DNA of 15,698 nt from contig USCM01000012.1 in NCBI GenBank assembly GCA_900553155.1, positions 1 to 15,698 on the forward strand, written 5' to 3'. The first letter of the stretch is position 1. Each line of letters opens with the position of its first letter. The stretch is from an uncultured Prevotella sp. (GTDB lineage: Bacteria > Bacteroidota > Bacteroidia > Bacteroidales > Bacteroidaceae). Made by a program: the position numbers and the translations under genes. A model generated the notes under the pieces. The model did not search any database, was not told the DNA's origin, and was given only the letters and a program-made list of their open reading frames with translations. This document shows positions 14,088 to 15,698 of this stretch, in pieces.

Positions 14088-15005
14088 ATGGAGCCATTCA
14101 AGATACACATTCTCGGGTGTGGCTCGGCTCTCCCGACACTAAGGCACAATCCCTCGGCACAGGTGGTGGAGCTTCGTGGCAAGCAGTTTATGATTGACTG
14201 CGGCGAGGGAACGCAGACGCAGATGCGCCGACAGCGCATCGGGTTCAACAAGGTTGTGGCTATATTCATCAGTCATATACACGGCGACCACTGCTTCGGG
14301 CTTATCGGCATGCTCTCGTCCTTCGGTTTGTTGGGCAGAACGATGCCCCTTGCCATATATGCGCCAAAGGAGTTTAAGCCGGTGCTCGACATGATGCTCA
14401 AGACCTTCTGCTACGACTTCGACTACGAGATACAGTTTCATGCCGTCGACACCACCAAGCAGCAGGTCATCTACGAGGACCGCAGCCTTACGGTAGAGTC
14501 TATTCCGCTTAAGCACCGTCTGCCCACTTGCGGCTTCCTCTTCCGCGAGAAGCCCACGTTGCCGCATATCCGCCGCGACATGATCGACTTCTACCGTATA
14601 CCCGTATCGCAGATAAACAACATCAAAAACGGTGCTTCGTGGACCGACGAGGAGGGTAGGTTGATACCCAACGAGCGCCTTACGATGCCAGCCGACAAGC
14701 CCCGCAGCTATGCCTATTGCAGCGACACAAGCTATCTGCCTGCCTTGCACGAGCGTATAGCCGGCGTAAGCTGTCTGTACCACGAGTCGACATACACCAC
14801 CGCCGACGCCGACCGTGCCGAGATGTACTTCCACAGCACGGCTGCACAGGCTGCACAAGTGGCGCGCGACGCCAATGCAGGACGCTTGCTCTTAGGTCAT
14901 TACAGCTCCAAGTACGACGACGAGCAGCAGTTGCTTAAGGAGGCGCAGGAGGTGTTTGCCCAGTCGCAGCTTACCAACGAGGGTATGACCATCGACTTGA
15001 AGTAA
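14088..15005 (+). CDS. rnz: ribonuclease Z (tRNA 3' processing endonuclease)
   Basis: Cuts the 3' trailer of precursor tRNAs; a zinc-dependent metallo-beta-lactamase-fold enzyme of the cytosol. The 305 residues match the short bacterial RNase Z. Metal-site residues are complete: H63, H65, D67 and H68 in SHIHGDHCFGL, H143 in LKHRLPTCGF, D213 in YCSDTSY, and H271 in LLGHYSSKY. HESTY (H232) and the HSTAAQAA segment are also family-typical. The flexible exosite arm lies at about 155-190. The ATG begins at the base after the stop of the upstream lipoprotein gene. It is the last gene of the rpe-mazG-lipoprotein-rnz run. Confidence 0.97.
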   Translation: MEPFKIHILGCGSALPTLRHNPSAQVVELRGKQFMIDCGEGTQTQMRRQRIGFNKVVAIFISHIHGDHCFGLIGMLSSFGLLGRTMPLAIYAPKEFKPVLDMMLKTFCYDFDYEIQFHAVDTTKQQVIYEDRSLTVESIPLKHRLPTCGFLFREKPTLPHIRRDMIDFYRIPVSQINNIKNGASWTDEEGRLIPNERLTMPADKPRSYAYCSDTSYLPALHERIAGVSCLYHESTYTTADADRAEMYFHSTAAQAAQVARDANAGRLLLGHYSSKYDDEQQLLKEAQEVFAQSQLTNEGMTIDLK

Positions 15006-15020
15006 CGCTGTTTAATAAGG

Positions 15021-15071
15021 TGCTATCGGCTGCAAATGCTAAATATTGTTAAGTAATTGCAGTCGGTAGCA
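15021..15071 (+). other. long stable hairpin after rnz
   Basis: GCTATCGGCTGCAA (15022-15035) pairs over all 14 positions, two of them G-U, with TTGCAGTCGGTAGC (15057-15070). One further T-A pair extends the stem outward. The loop is 21 nt and AT-rich. It starts 16 nt after the rnz stop. No T-run follows (the next bases are ATATCCTTAAAAC), so it is not a standard intrinsic terminator. It may protect the 3' end of the mRNA or end transcription by another route. Confidence 0.7.
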
Positions 15072-15102
15072 TATCCTTAAAACAACTTGTCGATATTTTG
15101 TA

Positions 15103-15111
15103 TATCTTTGC
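15103..15111 (+). promoter_or_regulatory. -7 element upstream of the small secreted protein
   Basis: TATCTTTGC matches TAnnTTTG exactly and lies 43 nt before the ATG at 15154. The expected -33 TTTG is degenerate. It probably drives 15154-15477 and the following lipoprotein gene. Confidence 0.55.
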
Positions 15112-15153
15112 AGAGTATAGATGTAAAGTATAAGTGCAACTAATCTGAATTAT

Positions 15154-15477
15154 ATGGTAAAATATATACTCTCCTTTTTCCTTTTTGCTGCCTTTGTGGC
15201 AATAATGCCGCAAAAAGTGTCGGCAAGCCGTATGGCTGAGATAGAGCTAATCGACAATAACGACTTCAACAAGGTTGTCATCGCCCTTAATGGCTCTAAT
15301 TTGCGCGTTACGGGTGCCGAGGGTATGACGTTGTGCATATACAACATAGCCGGCGGACAGCCTGTGGTGAAGGTAAAGATAGACAGTGCCGACAAAACCT
15401 ACGACCTCGCCCTGTCCAAGGGTGTGTACATTGTACAGGTAGGCAATAAGGCTACAAGAAAGATTGTTATCAAGTAA
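15154..15477 (+). CDS. small secreted protein with a type IX sorting-domain-like C-terminus
   Basis: 107 residues. A signal peptide covers about 1-24 (hydrophobic KYILSFFLFAAFVAIM, then KVSA), so it is exported. The rest is almost entirely one domain. From residue 48 it follows the pattern of Bacteroidetes C-terminal sorting/beta-sandwich domains: a strand (LRVTG), GMTLCIYNIAGGQPV, then KTYDLALSKGVYIVQVGNKATRKIVIK, with the typical 'L..GVYIV.V......KIVIK' end. Normally this domain is the tail of a large secreted protein; here there is no cargo apart from about 20 residues. Possible roles are a stand-alone surface or assembly protein, or a remnant of a larger gene. It has its own promoter, and the next gene starts 33 nt later. 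Confidence 0.75.
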   Translation: MVKYILSFFLFAAFVAIMPQKVSASRMAEIELIDNNDFNKVVIALNGSNLRVTGAEGMTLCIYNIAGGQPVVKVKIDSADKTYDLALSKGVYIVQVGNKATRKIVIK

Positions 15478-15510
15478 GAGACACAGTAGTCAATTCCGAA
15501 TACTGCAAAA

Positions 15511-15698
15511 GTGAACATTCAAAAGATTATTATATTGTTTCTTCTCCTGGCAAGCATCTTTACTTCGTGTCAAGAGAAGAAAAAGCATATACCTATAACC
15601 CTCGAATCGTTTGCCGATATGGCAGACCCAGCCTATCATGTTGACGCCGACCTGCTAAGCGAAGGTTTGCGCCATGAGGTTATGGCAGATACCGACCG
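15511..15698 (+). CDS. lipoprotein, N-terminal part (3' end outside window)
   Basis: GTG at 15511 opens a frame that runs off the right edge (62 complete codons visible). The product starts MNIQKIIILFLLLASIFTSC, a type II signal peptide with lipidated cysteine at residue 20, followed by QEKKKHIPITLESF and an acidic region (ADMADPAYHVDADLLSE). GTG is chosen because an in-frame TAG lies at 15487-15489 and there is no ATG before the signal peptide. It is 33 nt after the preceding gene and probably cotranscribed with it. The visible part does not let me name a family. Confidence 0.75.
   Translation, partial: MNIQKIIILFLLLASIFTSCQEKKKHIPITLESFADMADPAYHVDADLLSEGLRHEVMADTD

Noticed and set aside
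13557..14108. 183-codon minus-strand and 227-codon (13385-14068) minus-strand frames
   Set aside because: They overlap each other and the lipoprotein gene in different frames. The lipoprotein has a proper signal peptide and operon spacing; these do not.
14139..14858. 239-codon minus-strand open frame inside rnz
   Set aside because: Antisense shadow of rnz, which has all metal-binding residues intact.
15021..15071. Intrinsic terminator of rnz
   Set aside because: The stem is strong but no T-run follows, so it was listed as a hairpin of unknown role.

Overview
The window looks like chromosomal DNA from a Bacteroidales bacterium, most likely Prevotella or a close relative. No database search was run. 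The signs are: good matches to the Bacteroidetes -7 promoter element TAnnTTTG at 3968, 5866 and 15103; almost no Shine-Dalgarno sites; a ClpB second P-loop of the form GTTGVGKT; a LysRS with a C-terminal extension; an ECF sigma factor paired with a short 'GKRMPY..PD.FFD' membrane protein; several small lipoproteins; and a short secreted protein resembling a type IX secretion C-terminal domain.

Left part (1-5860): the C-terminal part of an AAA-ATPase-like/PD-(D/E)XK nuclease-fold protein cut by the window edge, then clpB (chaperone disaggregase) with a structured leader and the only clear Shine-Dalgarno site I saw in the window, then lysS. clpB and lysS each end at a clear intrinsic terminator.

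Central metabolic block (5861-9600): gpsA, a two-helix membrane protein, two tandem 34-residue membrane microproteins and pgi lie close together on the + strand and probably form one operon closed by a terminator at 8781. A beta-phosphoglucomutase-type HAD phosphatase follows. The microproteins are the most interesting item. They are paralogs with 26 of 34 residues identical, but 14 of the 23 informative identical residues use different codons, so selection has acted on the protein.

Convergent intergenic region (9601-10181): about 580 bp with no convincing gene. It holds nested inverted repeats, short dispersed repeats, five 22-bp tandem repeat units and a minus-strand terminator.

Minus-strand stress operon (10182-11601): an ECF sigma factor, a putative one-helix anti-sigma factor and a periplasmic CpxP/Spy-like protein with two LTxx(Q/N)-type motifs. 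The layout recalls envelope-stress or metal-sensing sigma modules such as CnrYXH.

Right part (11782-15698): a 42-residue conserved-looking small protein, rpe, mazG, a lipocalin-like lipoprotein and rnz (RNase Z) in a tight + strand run. A long hairpin follows, then a promoter, a small secreted protein with a type IX sorting-domain-like C-terminus, and the start of a lipoprotein cut by the window edge. Most of the window is housekeeping. The novelty is in the small genes and the repeats.
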